From Demequina lutea (lineage in GTDB: Bacteria > Actinomycetota > Actinomycetes > Actinomycetales > Demequinaceae): a stretch of DNA of 64,000 nucleotides. A program made the position numbers and the translations under genes. The notes under the pieces were generated by a model. That model ran no database searches. It saw only the letters and a program-made list of their open reading frames with translations, and was not told where the DNA came from. Below, piece after piece: positions 1-8,129 of the stretch; the stretch's first letter is position 1; each line of letters starts with the position of its first letter. The DNA lies in NCBI RefSeq assembly GCF_013409005.1, contig NZ_JACBZO010000001.1:558001-622000 (forward strand), written 5' to 3'.

Positions 1-158
1 AAGGAGGCAACTTCCCGGTCACGCACTGAACGCGCCGAGTCGGGACGGTTCCTGGCGGCGTAGTAACCCGACGGGGCAATCCGGCACCCGTGCTCGGTGA
101 GCACCCGGCAGATTGGCTCGACCCCGAACCGTGAGCGATGCTCATCGATAAAGGCCAC
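1..158 (-). CDS. IS3 transposase OrfB, N-terminal part only
   Basis: Start of the DDE integrase-type OrfB of the IS3 copy, cut by the window edge. It begins at a GTG at 156-158 that overlaps the orfA stop by one base (TAGTG), the same arrangement as in the full copy at 60078-61016. The visible residues (AFIDEHRSRFGVEPICRVL...) belong to the N-terminal helical region, before the catalytic DDE core. In IS3 elements OrfB is normally made as an OrfA-OrfB fusion by -1 frameshifting; I did not identify a slippery site with certainty. Confidence 0.85.
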   Translation of the reverse strand, partial: MAFIDEHRSRFGVEPICRVLTEHGCRIAPSGYYAARNRPDSARSVRDREVAS

Positions 159-493
159 TAGAACGGAAGTCGCGGGTCGAGCTCCCGCGCGAAGAAAGAA
201 GACGCGGCGAGCAAGATCTCGTTCGCGCGTTTAAGTTCTCGCACTTCTCGCTCCAACGCCTTGATCGTGGCCGCGTCCGTCGTCGTGACACCGGCAACCT
301 CTCCGGCATTGATCCGGGCCTGTTTCACCCAGCCACGCAGCGTGTCTGAGTTCACTCCGACCCGATGACCGACACGGACCACGGCCGCGTTCATCGACAG
401 CGACGTCTCCTGCGACATCGCTTCTCTCACAAGCCGCACGGAACGCTCCCTGAGCTCCTGCGGATACTTCCTCGGTGCTGGCATGACTCCCAT
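158..493 (-). CDS. IS3 transposase OrfA (helix-turn-helix)
   Basis: A 111-residue OrfA. It has an N-terminal helix-turn-helix of the IS3/IS911 type (RKYPQELRERSVRLVREA, then RVGHRVGVNSDTLRGWVKQAR) and a C-terminal leucine-zipper-like helix (IKALEREVRELKRANEIL), which in this family serves DNA end binding and multimerisation. It is the same protein as those at 23042-23377 and 61016-61351. It starts at the ATG at 491-493. A purine-rich stretch upstream on the minus strand (CCGAAAGGATGGG) gives a plausible ribosome site. Confidence 0.9.
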   Translation of the reverse strand: MGVMPAPRKYPQELRERSVRLVREAMSQETSLSMNAAVVRVGHRVGVNSDTLRGWVKQARINAGEVAGVTTTDAATIKALEREVRELKRANEILLAASSFFARELDPRLPF

Positions 494-536
494 CCTTTCG
501 GGGAATCAGACCCTCCACCAAACCCGGGGCGATTCA

Positions 537-744
537 CCAGATAGGTCAAGAATCCGCTAATCACGTCGGCGTCCAGGTCCGCCAGGTCCAGGTCCTGGGG
601 TGAGGTCCGGCGGGTCGCGGCGATGAAGCGCAGTAGCAGCCGCCAGGTGTCGCGGTAGGCGGCCAGGGTGTGCACGCTGACGCCGAACTCGCTGACCAGC
701 CGCGTGGTGAAGTACGCCTGCAGGGTCGGGGCCAGTGCCGTCAT
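537..744 (-). pseudogene. Third tyrosine recombinase of the trio, truncated by IS3
   Basis: Only the N-terminal core-binding domain remains (about 69 residues, MTALAPTLQAYFTTRLVSEF... to ...ISGFLTYL). After that the reading frame runs into the IS3 end at position 536. The start ATG (742-744) overlaps the stop of the second recombinase as ATGA, so the three genes formed one translationally coupled unit. The catalytic domain with the Arg-His-Arg-Tyr residues is missing, so this copy cannot recombine DNA. The lost C-terminal part may survive on the far side of the IS3 copy, outside the window. Confidence 0.85.
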
Positions 745-1679
745 GAGCGTTCACCTGCCTGGCCGTCGAGGGCCGCGTGGAGTCGGTCGGCGGCCGCGGC
801 CAGGAGCTCGGCGGTGCCGGTCAGGTACCAGTAGGTGTCCGAGGGTCGAGCGTGTCCGAGCCAGGTCGACAGCAGCGGTGCCACGGTGGCCGGGTCGGCG
901 CCGTTGCGGTAGGCGTCGAGCATCGTGTTCACCGCGAAGGTGTGCCGCAGGTCGTGCAGGCGCGGGCGGCAGGCCGAGGACACCGGCCTCAGACCGGCGC
1001 GGTCGGTCAGTCGGCGGAACATCGGGTGGACTATCCCGGGGCTCAGGCGGGTCCCGGCGGTGCTGATCAGCAATGCCGCAGAACCCGCTGCGGCCAGGTG
1101 GTCGGCGCGCACGGCCAGGTACTGGCCCAGGCCCGTGGTGACCGTCTCGTGCAGGGGCAGCATGCGGGTCTTGCCGAACTTACCGGTCACCGTCAACGTC
1201 CCGGCCTGGGCATCGAAATTGGTCAGATCCAACCCGAGGGCTTCTCCGGTGCGGATCCCGGTCGCACTCATCAACGCGACCAGAGTGTGGAACGTCGCGG
1301 CCCGGATCGCCGGGCGCAACTCGTCGGCGGCGTCCAGCAGGGCGGCGGCCTCGGCACCGGTGTAGAGGTAGGGCGCGGCGCGCGTCACCCGAGCGGGCAG
1401 CAACTTCGCCGGCGGGATCTGCACGTCCGCATCCAGGGTGTGCGCCCACCGGGCGAAGCACTGGATCGCGGACAGCCGTAGCGCATGCTGGCGCGGCGAC
1501 ACCCCAGGCCGGGATGTCGCGAAGCGGACGGCGTGCTCGACGGTGAGCGTCGGGGCGTCGTGGTCCTGCAGGTAGTCCACGAACGCGAACAGCACATGCT
1601 CGGTGCCCACGAGCTTGTAACCCAGCGACCGGCGCACCCGCAGGTAGTCGCCCACCATGGCGCGCAGCTGCGCGCTCAT
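741..1679 (-). CDS. Tyrosine recombinase, second of a trio (RIT-B-like)
   Basis: A 312-residue phage-integrase/XerD-type recombinase. The N-terminal SAM-like DNA-binding domain covers about residues 5-90 and the catalytic domain about 105-300. Active-site residues are visible: R143 in ATGIRTGE, H242/R245 in LHDLRHTF, H276 in WLGHA and the tyrosine in TYWYLTG (Y283 or Y285). I chose the ATG at 1677-1679 because it overlaps the upstream stop as ATGA; the longer open frame upstream is antisense noise over the first recombinase. Three consecutive, overlapping tyrosine recombinase genes are the hallmark of recombinase-in-trio (RIT) elements. Confidence 0.85.
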   Translation of the reverse strand: MSAQLRAMVGDYLRVRRSLGYKLVGTEHVLFAFVDYLQDHDAPTLTVEHAVRFATSRPGVSPRQHALRLSAIQCFARWAHTLDADVQIPPAKLLPARVTRAAPYLYTGAEAAALLDAADELRPAIRAATFHTLVALMSATGIRTGEALGLDLTNFDAQAGTLTVTGKFGKTRMLPLHETVTTGLGQYLAVRADHLAAAGSAALLISTAGTRLSPGIVHPMFRRLTDRAGLRPVSSACRPRLHDLRHTFAVNTMLDAYRNGADPATVAPLLSTWLGHARPSDTYWYLTGTAELLAAAADRLHAALDGQAGERS

Positions 1680-2896
1680 CGCGGGCCCCCTGCGCCCGGC
1701 CAGGGCCGGGCGATCTGGGCCAACCGGTTGCGGTCGGTCTTGGCGTAGATGACGGTGGTCGCCACCGACGCGTGCCGCATCAACTGGGCGACCTCCTGCA
1801 ACGACGCCCCCGCGTTCAACGTCTCGCTCGCCGCAGTGTGGCGCAGCCGGTGGGCGTGCACCGTGCCAAGCCCCGCCCGCCGGGCAGCGCGCGCCACGAT
1901 GCACGTCACGCTCACCGGCTCCAAAGGCGTGAACGGTGCCACCGCGCGGACGAACACTGTCCGGGCCGCAGTGCGGGGTCGCCCATGACGCAAATACTCC
2001 ACGACCGCCTCACCAACGTCGACCGGCAACGGCAACCGGTCCGTGCGAGCGCCCTTGCCGTGGATCGTCAGGGTCCCGGCGGACCAGTCGATATCCGAAA
2101 GCTCAAGCCCCGCCACCTCCGCGCAGCGCAGCCCGAGCCGGCGCAGCATCGTGATGACCGCGACGTCACGCCGCCCCACCGCGCTGGTCCGATCGCACGC
2201 GCCCAGCAACGCCTGCACCTGGTCGGCCGACAGTGCTTGGGGCAGGCCCGACAGCCTCCACGACGCGACCGCAGGAACCACATCCGCCAGCGGGCTCGGG
2301 ATCAGGCCCTGCGCGTGCAAGAACCGCAGGAGAGACCGCACCGAGCACGTCGTCATCTGCGCCGACTTGCGCGACATCACCGGCAACCGCGCAGCCAGGA
2401 ATCGACTCACGTCCGCCGCAGTCAACACCCCGACCCGGTCAACACCGTCGGGGAAAAGCACAACCTGCGTAAACGGCCGCACCCAATGGCAGTAGGCCAC
2501 CACCACCGGACCGGTCAGGGCCCACTGCCCAGCCAGATATTGCGCGAACCTCTCCAGCAAGACCTCGGCAGGTAAGACCGCGACGACCGACACGGGAACA
2601 GGTGTGACGCCCAGCCCGCGTAAGTACCCCAAGATGGGCGCCAGTCCCGCAACAGAACGATAGTTCGTATACCGTCGTCGACGCTCCACCACGAAGCGAT
2701 CAATCACCGTTCCGGTCAGATCGCCAGGGCCCACACCCAACGCCTCCAACCAACGGGACAGGTGCGCTGCGAGCTGCAGCAAGGTGGCCGTCGACGTCCG
2801 CGCATACCCCAGACGCGCCAACTCCTCGCGCAGCCCGGGCACGAACGGTTCCAACGGACCGGTGAACCTCACACGATCCGGATCAAGATTTCCCAT
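1676..2896 (-). CDS. Tyrosine recombinase, first of a trio (RIT-A-like)
   Basis: A 406-residue integrase-family recombinase. The N-terminal part (about 1-200) carries core-binding helices and is longer than in XerC/D. The catalytic domain is C-terminal, with R in RRLGLRCAEV, the HRLRH box, H in LMRHAS and the nucleophilic tyrosine in TTVIYAKTD. The ATG at 2894-2896 was chosen because a strong GGAGGGAG ribosome site lies seven bases upstream; the alternative start at 2938 lacks one. The stop overlaps the next start (ATGA). An inverted repeat at 2945-3032 just upstream probably marks the element end or a recombinase binding site. Confidence 0.85.
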   Translation of the reverse strand: MGNLDPDRVRFTGPLEPFVPGLREELARLGYARTSTATLLQLAAHLSRWLEALGVGPGDLTGTVIDRFVVERRRRYTNYRSVAGLAPILGYLRGLGVTPVPVSVVAVLPAEVLLERFAQYLAGQWALTGPVVVAYCHWVRPFTQVVLFPDGVDRVGVLTAADVSRFLAARLPVMSRKSAQMTTCSVRSLLRFLHAQGLIPSPLADVVPAVASWRLSGLPQALSADQVQALLGACDRTSAVGRRDVAVITMLRRLGLRCAEVAGLELSDIDWSAGTLTIHGKGARTDRLPLPVDVGEAVVEYLRHGRPRTAARTVFVRAVAPFTPLEPVSVTCIVARAARRAGLGTVHAHRLRHTAASETLNAGASLQEVAQLMRHASVATTVIYAKTDRNRLAQIARPWPGAGGPR

Positions 2897-2944
2897 AGCC
2901 GAACTCCCTCCAATAGTGGAGAGTCCAGCGTCCACCACGACCCC

Positions 2945-3032
2945 GGATTATGCCGACCTCACCGCGCCCAACACGCCCCTGAACAGGGACAACGCGAACC
3001 ACATCGGCATAACCAGGACGTCGGCATAATCC
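2945..3032. repeat. Inverted repeat at the edge of the recombinase trio
   Basis: GGATTATGCCGAC at 2945-2957 is repeated as its exact reverse complement GTCGGCATAATCC at 3020-3032. A third partial copy, TCGGCATAA, lies at 3004-3012. The spacing and position just upstream of the first recombinase gene fit a terminal or operator-type binding region of a RIT element. Immediately beyond it the sequence becomes a different transposase remnant, which supports this being the element boundary. Confidence 0.6.
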
Positions 3033-3135
3033 CTTCCACGTGGTCCGCCTGGCTGGCGACGCTCTCGATCAATGCAGCAGGCGCGTCCAGCAGCAACTCC
3101 ATGGCCATCGGGGCCGCGCGGGCGATTCCCTGTAC

Positions 3136-3556
3136 GTCTCACGCAGGACACTGCACACCGGGCTCGCGCTCCTCACCGGCCGCCAATGGAACCGGCTCGA
3201 CCGACTGTTCGACGTCGACGAGGACGCCCAAGTTGAGGTGATGCGGGCTGTGTACCAGCGCATGATCACCGCCTACCGCGACCCCGACCGCACCACCGGT
3301 CGCCGCGAGCTCACGACGCACCGGCGTGCCGACTGCGCTGGTCGAGCTAGGCCGACTCGGCCGGACCCTGAACGCTCGCTCGCACGACATCCTGGCGGCC
3401 CTCGACCGGACCGGGACATCGAACGGACCGACAGAAGCGATCAACGGGCGCCTCGAATACCTCTGCGGCTCCGCCCTCGGCTTCCGCAACCTCGCCAACT
3501 ACGTAGCCCGCAGCATCCTCGAGACCGGAGATTTCAGACCACTCCGACACCCCTAA
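3136..3556 (+). pseudogene. ISL3-family transposase remnant (C-terminal part, frameshifted)
   Basis: Two plus-strand frames together match the C-terminal third of an ISL3-type transposase. Frame one reads SRRTLHTGLALLTGRQWNRL...YQRMITAYRDPDR to about 3310. Frame two, from about 3320, reads ALVELGRLGRTLNARSHDIL then NGPTEAINGRLEYL and GFRNLANYVARS, ending at 3556. The N-terminal zinc finger and most of the DDE domain are absent and a frameshift separates the two pieces, so it is inactive. It directly abuts the recombinase-trio end. Confidence 0.8.
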
Positions 3557-3698
3557 CTGCGAAGAGCCAATTTCACGCTCGGACGTCGTGGCATCGCGTC
3601 AGCGAGTGCCTGCCGGGGCCAGCAAATCCAGCCCGTCGTTGTCGACCAACTGGAGGGCGAGTCTCCTCGCAACCGAGGTGCTCGTTGGTCGCGTTCGA

Positions 3699-4301
3699 CT
3701 AGACCAGGGAGGTGCTCTGCTGTGCTGGCGCGCCACCCTTGGTCCGCCGCATAGCAATGAGCACCGCGCCGCCCAAACACGCACCAAGCGCGGCACCTGA
3801 ACTATTGAGGATCACGTCGTTGATGTCGGCCACGCGGTTCATGGTCGATTGCGTCAGCTCGATCGAGGTCGAGAGGGCGGCTGCGAGCAGCCAGGCGAGC
3901 GCCACCCGCTTCACGAGCTGGCTGTGCAGCAACCACACAGTGACCACGCCCAACGGCACGTAGAGGGCGATATTTCCGTAGAAGTTCGCCGATGCATCCG
4001 GCGTCGCGTGTGGCCCTGCTGCGTGCCATAGCCCCTTGAAGGGGGCCAGGATCACCTCTCGGCCGGTGCCCGCTGGCGGTTGGTCGCCAATGCGGAAGGC
4101 CAGCGTGGCGATGATGATCCCGCCCACGCTCAGGCCGAGGCCGGTCCACAGCCAGCCTCGAGGGCCGTGCAACCAGCCGCGCCGCTTCGCAATCAGCGCG
4201 AGCGTCACCAGGACGGCCGCCACCAGGGTAATGGTGAATTGCGCGCTCGGCATGGGGCTGATGAGGCGGCGCAAGAACGCCACGATCCTGTCCCATGGCA
4301 T
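3699..4301 (-). CDS. VanZ-family membrane protein
   Basis: A 200-residue protein with four or five hydrophobic segments (near residues 20-38, 49-68, 107-125 and 130-150, plus the C-terminal glycine-rich helix). It carries the VanZ signature: NIALYVPLG, then SIELTQ and ADINDVILNSSGAALG. VanZ proteins are small membrane proteins, some tied to glycopeptide resistance but most without known role; no van genes are nearby. A paralogue sits at 15471-16067. Each lies on the same strand as and near a GH10 xylanase gene, suggesting an old segment duplication. Function here is unknown. Confidence 0.8.
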   Translation of the reverse strand: MPWDRIVAFLRRLISPMPSAQFTITLVAAVLVTLALIAKRRGWLHGPRGWLWTGLGLSVGGIIIATLAFRIGDQPPAGTGREVILAPFKGLWHAAGPHATPDASANFYGNIALYVPLGVVTVWLLHSQLVKRVALAWLLAAALSTSIELTQSTMNRVADINDVILNSSGAALGACLGGAVLIAMRRTKGGAPAQQSTSLV

Positions 4302-4322
4302 GTAGATCCCCTTCGCTGTTGC

Positions 4323-4354
4323 GCTCAGGCTAGATCATGCTCAGGCTAGATCAC
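4323..4354. repeat. Two 16-bp direct repeats between VanZ and xylanase
   Basis: GCTCAGGCTAGATCA occurs twice head to tail (4323 and 4339). Related CTAGATCATG sequence lies after the collapsed xylanase at 10784-10795, where IS481 has inserted. It marks the 3' flank of the xylanase repeat unit. Confidence 0.7.
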
Positions 4355-4367
4355 GCCCAGGCGACGG

Positions 4368-5660
4368 CTACGCGAGGGTGACGGTGACCTCGTGCTTTCC
4401 GGGCGCGGAGGCGTTCACCTTGGTGGTCTTGTCGTTCGCGGTCACCGAGTACTCGCCGGCTATCCCGTCAATCACGACGCACCCCGCGTCGTCCGTGACG
4501 ACGGTGGTGGGCTTCATCCACCATTCGCCCTTGATGAGTTCCTGGAGTGCGACGTAGGAGGGCTTGGGGGTGCCGTCGACGCGCACGAGCCCTGAGGGTG
4601 CGCCGAGCCATGAGCCCTCGTCGGCGAAACCCCAGTAGGTGAGCGACTCGGTCGCTGGGTGAGCGAAGACGTTGCGGTAGTGGCTCACCATTTCTTGGGC
4701 CTGGCGCTCCTCGCCCTCGGGCGTCGAGGGCCACGATTCCACCTGGTAGTCGTTGAGATCGACGATGTCGGCAGGCATGATCTCGCCGGAGACCAGCGTG
4801 GTCTCCGTCATCTGGACGGGCAGACCGAAGCGGCCGAACCGGTCCAGGATGGACGTGATCGCGTCCTCCCCGCGGTAGCCCTGGTGCATGTGGGTCTGCA
4901 CGCCGATCGCATCGATTTGAATGCCGGCCTCGAGGCACCGCTCGATGAGGTTCTCGTAGTCGGCGCTCAGGTCGAAGTCGTTGAGCACCAGCCTCGCCGA
5001 GGGGTTGGCCGCGTGTGCCTCCTCGAACGCCATGCGCACCATCTCGAGCTGGCCCTTGGAGAGCGCCAGCCTGGTCACGGCGTTCTCCTCCGCCGTGAAC
5101 ACGGGCAGGATGACCGCCTCGTTGATCGCGTCCCACAGGTCGATCACGCCCGCGAAGGCCGTGACGTCGCGGCGAATCCTGGCACGGATGGCCGCCTCTA
5201 CGTCGGCATCGGACTTGTCCATCAGCCACTGTGGCGCGAGCGTGTGCCACACGAGCGGGTGCCCCTTGATGGTGGTGCCTCGCTCGGCGAAGTAGCGGGC
5301 GGTCGCCATCAGGCGGTCGGTATTGGGGTGGCCCTCCGCGGGCTCGAAGCGACGCCAATAGAACGGCAGCGTGACGGTGTTGTAGAGCCCGAACCACAGG
5401 GGCTCAAGTGTGGTCGCACGTGACGGCTTGGCGCCCCCAAAGATGCTCTCAGCGTCGGCGTCGGTCTCACCGTTAGCGGATCCGATGAAGTCGAAGCCGG
5501 TGTTGCCAAAGCCGAAGGCGTGACGCGTCTGCTCAACGGTGACCTCGCGACCGGCCAGCGGGACGCCGGCGGCGTCGAGGACGGTAACGGTCGTGGAGGT
5601 GGTGCGGTGCGCGTACTGGGAGGCGACGGCGTGCGCTGCTCTTTTGGGCGCGGCGTTCAT
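4368..5660 (-). CDS. GH10 endo-1,4-beta-xylanase, copy A
   Basis: A 430-residue glycoside hydrolase family 10 enzyme, cleaving internal beta-1,4 bonds of xylan by a retaining mechanism. Residues about 20-50 form a beta-rich N-terminal region (TTVTVLDAAGVPLAGREVTV). The TIM barrel follows, with GHPLVWH (133-139), the acid/base E181 in WDAINEAV and the nucleophile E286 in QMTETTL. Residues about 384-430 look like a small beta-sandwich add-on. No signal peptide is visible (MNAAPKRAAH start), so export is uncertain and an intracellular role on imported oligosaccharides is possible. Copy C (17198-18490) differs at only four residues, all outside the catalytic core. Confidence 0.9.
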   Translation of the reverse strand: MNAAPKRAAHAVASQYAHRTTSTTVTVLDAAGVPLAGREVTVEQTRHAFGFGNTGFDFIGSANGETDADAESIFGGAKPSRATTLEPLWFGLYNTVTLPFYWRRFEPAEGHPNTDRLMATARYFAERGTTIKGHPLVWHTLAPQWLMDKSDADVEAAIRARIRRDVTAFAGVIDLWDAINEAVILPVFTAEENAVTRLALSKGQLEMVRMAFEEAHAANPSARLVLNDFDLSADYENLIERCLEAGIQIDAIGVQTHMHQGYRGEDAITSILDRFGRFGLPVQMTETTLVSGEIMPADIVDLNDYQVESWPSTPEGEERQAQEMVSHYRNVFAHPATESLTYWGFADEGSWLGAPSGLVRVDGTPKPSYVALQELIKGEWWMKPTTVVTDDAGCVVIDGIAGEYSVTANDKTTKVNASAPGKHEVTVTLA

Positions 5661-5699
5661 GTGGGTGCTCCTGTGCCCGTGCGGGGCGGTGCGTCGGCG

Positions 5700-5722
5700 T
5701 TAGAAAACGATATCGAACCCAC
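5700..5722. promoter_or_regulatory. Possible operator upstream of xylanase A
   Basis: An AT-richer element centred on the palindrome CGATATCG (5708-5715, within GAAAACGATATCGAAC) lies about 50 bases upstream of the xylanase start. The same sequence precedes copy C at 18538-18545. LacI-type sugar regulators use such palindromes, but no regulator gene is nearby and homology alone would conserve it, so this is only a candidate. Confidence 0.3.
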
Positions 5723-5746
5723 TGTAGCGCGGCGGGAGTTCCCGCG

Positions 5747-6625
5747 TTACACGTCCTCGTCGACGCGGTCCAATAGCGTCTCAACGAGAGCGTTCAGCGC
5801 CGCGGATTCCACGAGGAAGCCATCGTGGCCCACGTCGGAGTGCAGGAGGTCAACTCCCTCGCAGCCCGGCAACGCGGCCGCCAGTTCCTTGGAGTGCGAG
5901 AGCGGGTACAGCCTGTCCGAGTCGACCGCCGCCACGAGCGCTGGCCCCGCAAACCCGGCGAGCGCCGCCTCCGCGCCGCCCCGCCCACGGCCAACGTCGT
6001 GAGTGTTAACCGCGTGGACGATGCGCAGGTAGGTGTTCGCGTCAAACCGGCGGGCTAGCTTGTCCGCGTGGTGGGCCAGGTAGGACTCGATGGCGTGCTG
6101 GCCCGAGCCGGGCTCGCCCGGCCCGCGCAGCACGTCGCCCTCGATGCCGTCGTCATCCGGCTGTACCGACCGCCCAAACCGCGTGTGCAGTTCGGGTTCC
6201 GAGCGGTACGTGGTGTGGGCGATCATGCGCGCGATGCCCAGTCGCACGTGCGGGCCCTCGCCGTCGGCCGCGTCGTAGTAGTCGCCGCCCGCGAACCGGG
6301 CGTCGGCGCGGATGGCGGCCGTCTGTGCGGCGGCCCAGGCGATGTGCTCCGCCGTGGTGGCGGCCGTGGTGCCCACGGCCGCGATAGACCGCACGCGCGT
6401 CGGGTGGGTGGCCGCCCATTCGAGCGCGCGCATCCCTCCCATCGACGGCCCCAGCATGAGCCTCTACGCGTAGATGCCGAGCGCGTCGGTGAGCCGCACC
6501 TCGGCCGCCACCATGTCCCGGAGCGTCAGCCAGGGGAAGCGCAAACCCCACGGGCGGCCGTCCGTGGAGTGAGGGTGAGCGGGGCCGGTGGCGCCCTGAC
6601 AGCCGCCCACAATGTTGGCGGACTC
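5747..6625 (-). pseudogene. metX: metX copy 1, truncated and with an in-frame stop
   Basis: Homologous to the complete metX at 20413-21624. Homology starts abruptly at codons for [10 protein letters not shown], so about the first 115 codons are missing. A TAG at about 6473-6475 replaces the tryptophan codon of ALGIDAW just before the GPSMGGM nucleophile loop. The rest (catalytic serine, DSDRLYPL aspartate, VGHDGF histidine) is still readable, so the damage is young. The next gene downstream on the same strand is xylanase A; the collapsed locus at 10806-11415 shows the same metX-then-xylanase order. Confidence 0.85.
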
Positions 6626-6835
6626 GAATTCGTGACGCGGAAGATGACCAATGTAGTTGCGCGCATCAGCCTCGGTCAGCAGAGTCACATCGATCCATAT
6701 GAGCTGTGGTCCAAACGGGATGGGGGCTATGCCGACGACTTCGTGCTTGCACCCGCCGAGACGGTCCTTGGTTGGGATATCGCCACCCTCATGGTTGCGA
6801 ATGACATCACACTCGAACGCTCGAACGTCAGCTGA
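6626..6835 (+). pseudogene. C-terminal fragment of an unrecognised protein
   Basis: A plus-strand open frame starting exactly where metX homology stops and ending with TGA at 6833-6835. The readable tail is about 65 residues ([21 protein letters not shown]... to ...[11 protein letters not shown]). I do not recognise the family. It lies two bases before the start of a sugar-nucleotide epimerase pseudogene, so it was probably the preceding gene in a polysaccharide cluster, cut when the metX segment arrived. Confidence 0.4.
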
Positions 6836-6837
6836 AA

Positions 6838-7766
6838 ATGCCGGAGAAGACTGGTTCGGTCATCATCACTGGCGTCGATGGCTTTGTCGGCCGACACGTC
6901 GCGCGGCAGGCGAGAGCCGCTGGTATGGCGGTCCACGGCATCGGATACTCCAGTGACCCTGATTCGAGCGTCTCGGATTCGCTCGACAGTTACACCACGG
7001 CGGACCTACGGCAAGGGTGGCCGTCGACGCCGAGTGCCGACGCCGTCATCCATCTCGCCGCGCTTGCGGCCGTGGGGCCGTCCTCCGACCACCCCAGGAG
7101 TACATCGAGGCCAACTCGGCGATGGTGACGCACATGGCCGAGTCTCTCGTGTCGAGCGGCTTTGAAGGAACCGTGCTCGCGGTGAGCCGCGGGGCGGTGT
7201 ACGAACCCATGGGCGGCGGCACACAAACCGAGGCATCACCGATTGGCTTCACATCACCGTACGTAGTGAGCAAGATGCTGGTCGAAAGCCAGATGGACTA
7301 ATACAGGCGGCGGGGACTTCGCACCGTGGTGGCGCTTACCTTCAATCACATAGGCCCCGGGCAGCGCCCGGGATTTCTGGTGCCGGACCTTTGCCAACAA
7401 CTCGCGGACCATGACCCGTCTCAGCCGATGCCTGTCGGCAACTTGAGCACGTATCGCGACTACTTGGATGTGCGAGACGTCGCACAGGCGTACTTGGCCC
7501 TAGTCGCCTCGCCCACTCATCAGCACTTGGTCTACAACGTGTGCTCAGGTGTCTCGATCGCGGGCACGGAGATTCGGGGACGCATTTGCGCAGCCATGGG
7601 TATCCCTATGCCGGCTACTTGCGCTGATCCGACGTGCTATCGATCCGTTGACGCGCAAAAAGTCACCGGCTCGAGCGAGCGTCTCCGTGAGGAATTCGGG
7701 TGGGCTCCGCAATATGCGCTCGCGCAATCAATCGAGGACGCTGTTGCGTACGTCGCCGACGCGTAG
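6838..7766 (+). pseudogene. NAD-dependent sugar-nucleotide epimerase/dehydratase, broken
   Basis: An extended short-chain dehydrogenase (GDP-mannose 4,6-dehydratase/epimerase-like) spread over three segments. The Rossmann glycine motif TGVDGFVGRH lies near residue 11. A frameshift falls at about 7085-7095 (after IHLAALAAVGPSSDHP). The next piece contains SPYVVSKMLVE (the YxxxK-type catalytic region) and then an in-frame TAA at about 7300 (MD*YRRRGLRTV). The last piece has the substrate-domain motifs TYRDYLDVRDVAQAY and VYNVCSG. At least two lesions make it non-functional. Confidence 0.8.
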
Positions 7767-8129
7767 CCACGAGTAAGTACTGAGGAGCGTCGCCATCGGC
7801 CCCACCGCCAGCAACCAGGGACTGCCCATGGGCAGTCCCACATGGCCGCCAACACTACGGCTCCAAGGGGCGAGTTCAGACTGACACACTGCGCTTGCGC
7901 AACGCCGAACGGCAGACCGCATGGAGACCCAGCGCCGCTGACGTGGGAACTGCGGATGGCGCCTGTCCGTTGCTGACCCAAGCATCTGATCGGGTCCGTC
8001 GCTGTCGATTCCGGCTTTGAGGGAGGACGGAGGGATCCCATACAGTTGGGCGTCACAGTAATTGGCAACGATTCGACGAACAGGCCGAAGGACTGAAGTC
8101 AGATGGCGTCATGCACGGAGGGGGAGTAA
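7767..8129. other. Intergenic stretch between the two epimerase genes
   Basis: About 360 bases with no convincing coding region; minus-strand open frames here have no recognisable domain. The only structure I see is the perfect palindrome at 7818-7839. A GGAGGGGG ribosome site for the next gene lies at its right end. Confidence 0.5.
7818..7839. promoter_or_regulatory. 22-bp perfect palindrome
   Basis: GGGACTGCCC followed by AT-centred mirror GGGCAGTCCC; the full 22 bases equal their own reverse complement. It lies about 50 bases after the broken epimerase. It could be a hairpin terminator stem (no T-run follows) or a dimeric regulator site. Confidence 0.5.

Larger units (their letters stand above)
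1..536 (-). mobile_element. IS3-family element, copy 1 (cut by the window edge)
   Basis: The right-hand 536 bases of an insertion sequence whose complete copy lies at 60063-61394; it matches 60859-61394 almost base for base. The outer end reads ...CCCGGGGCGATTCA at 523-536, the terminal inverted repeat shared by all three copies. It holds orfA and the first codons of orfB on the minus strand. It interrupts the third recombinase gene of the adjacent three-recombinase element. The other end lies outside the window, so the target duplication cannot be checked. Confidence 0.95.

Noticed and set aside
741-2938. Prophage integrase region
   Set aside because: Three coupled recombinases, no phage genes, no tRNA attachment site; the RIT-like interpretation fits better.
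3699-4301. Glycopeptide-resistance gene vanZ
   Set aside because: Only the VanZ domain is present; no vanHAX or regulators nearby, so resistance cannot be claimed.
4659-5423. Long plus-strand open frame opposite xylanase A (and the same at 17489-18253)
   Set aside because: Mirror frame of a GC-rich coding region; no domain, and it mirrors every codon of a clear GH10 enzyme.
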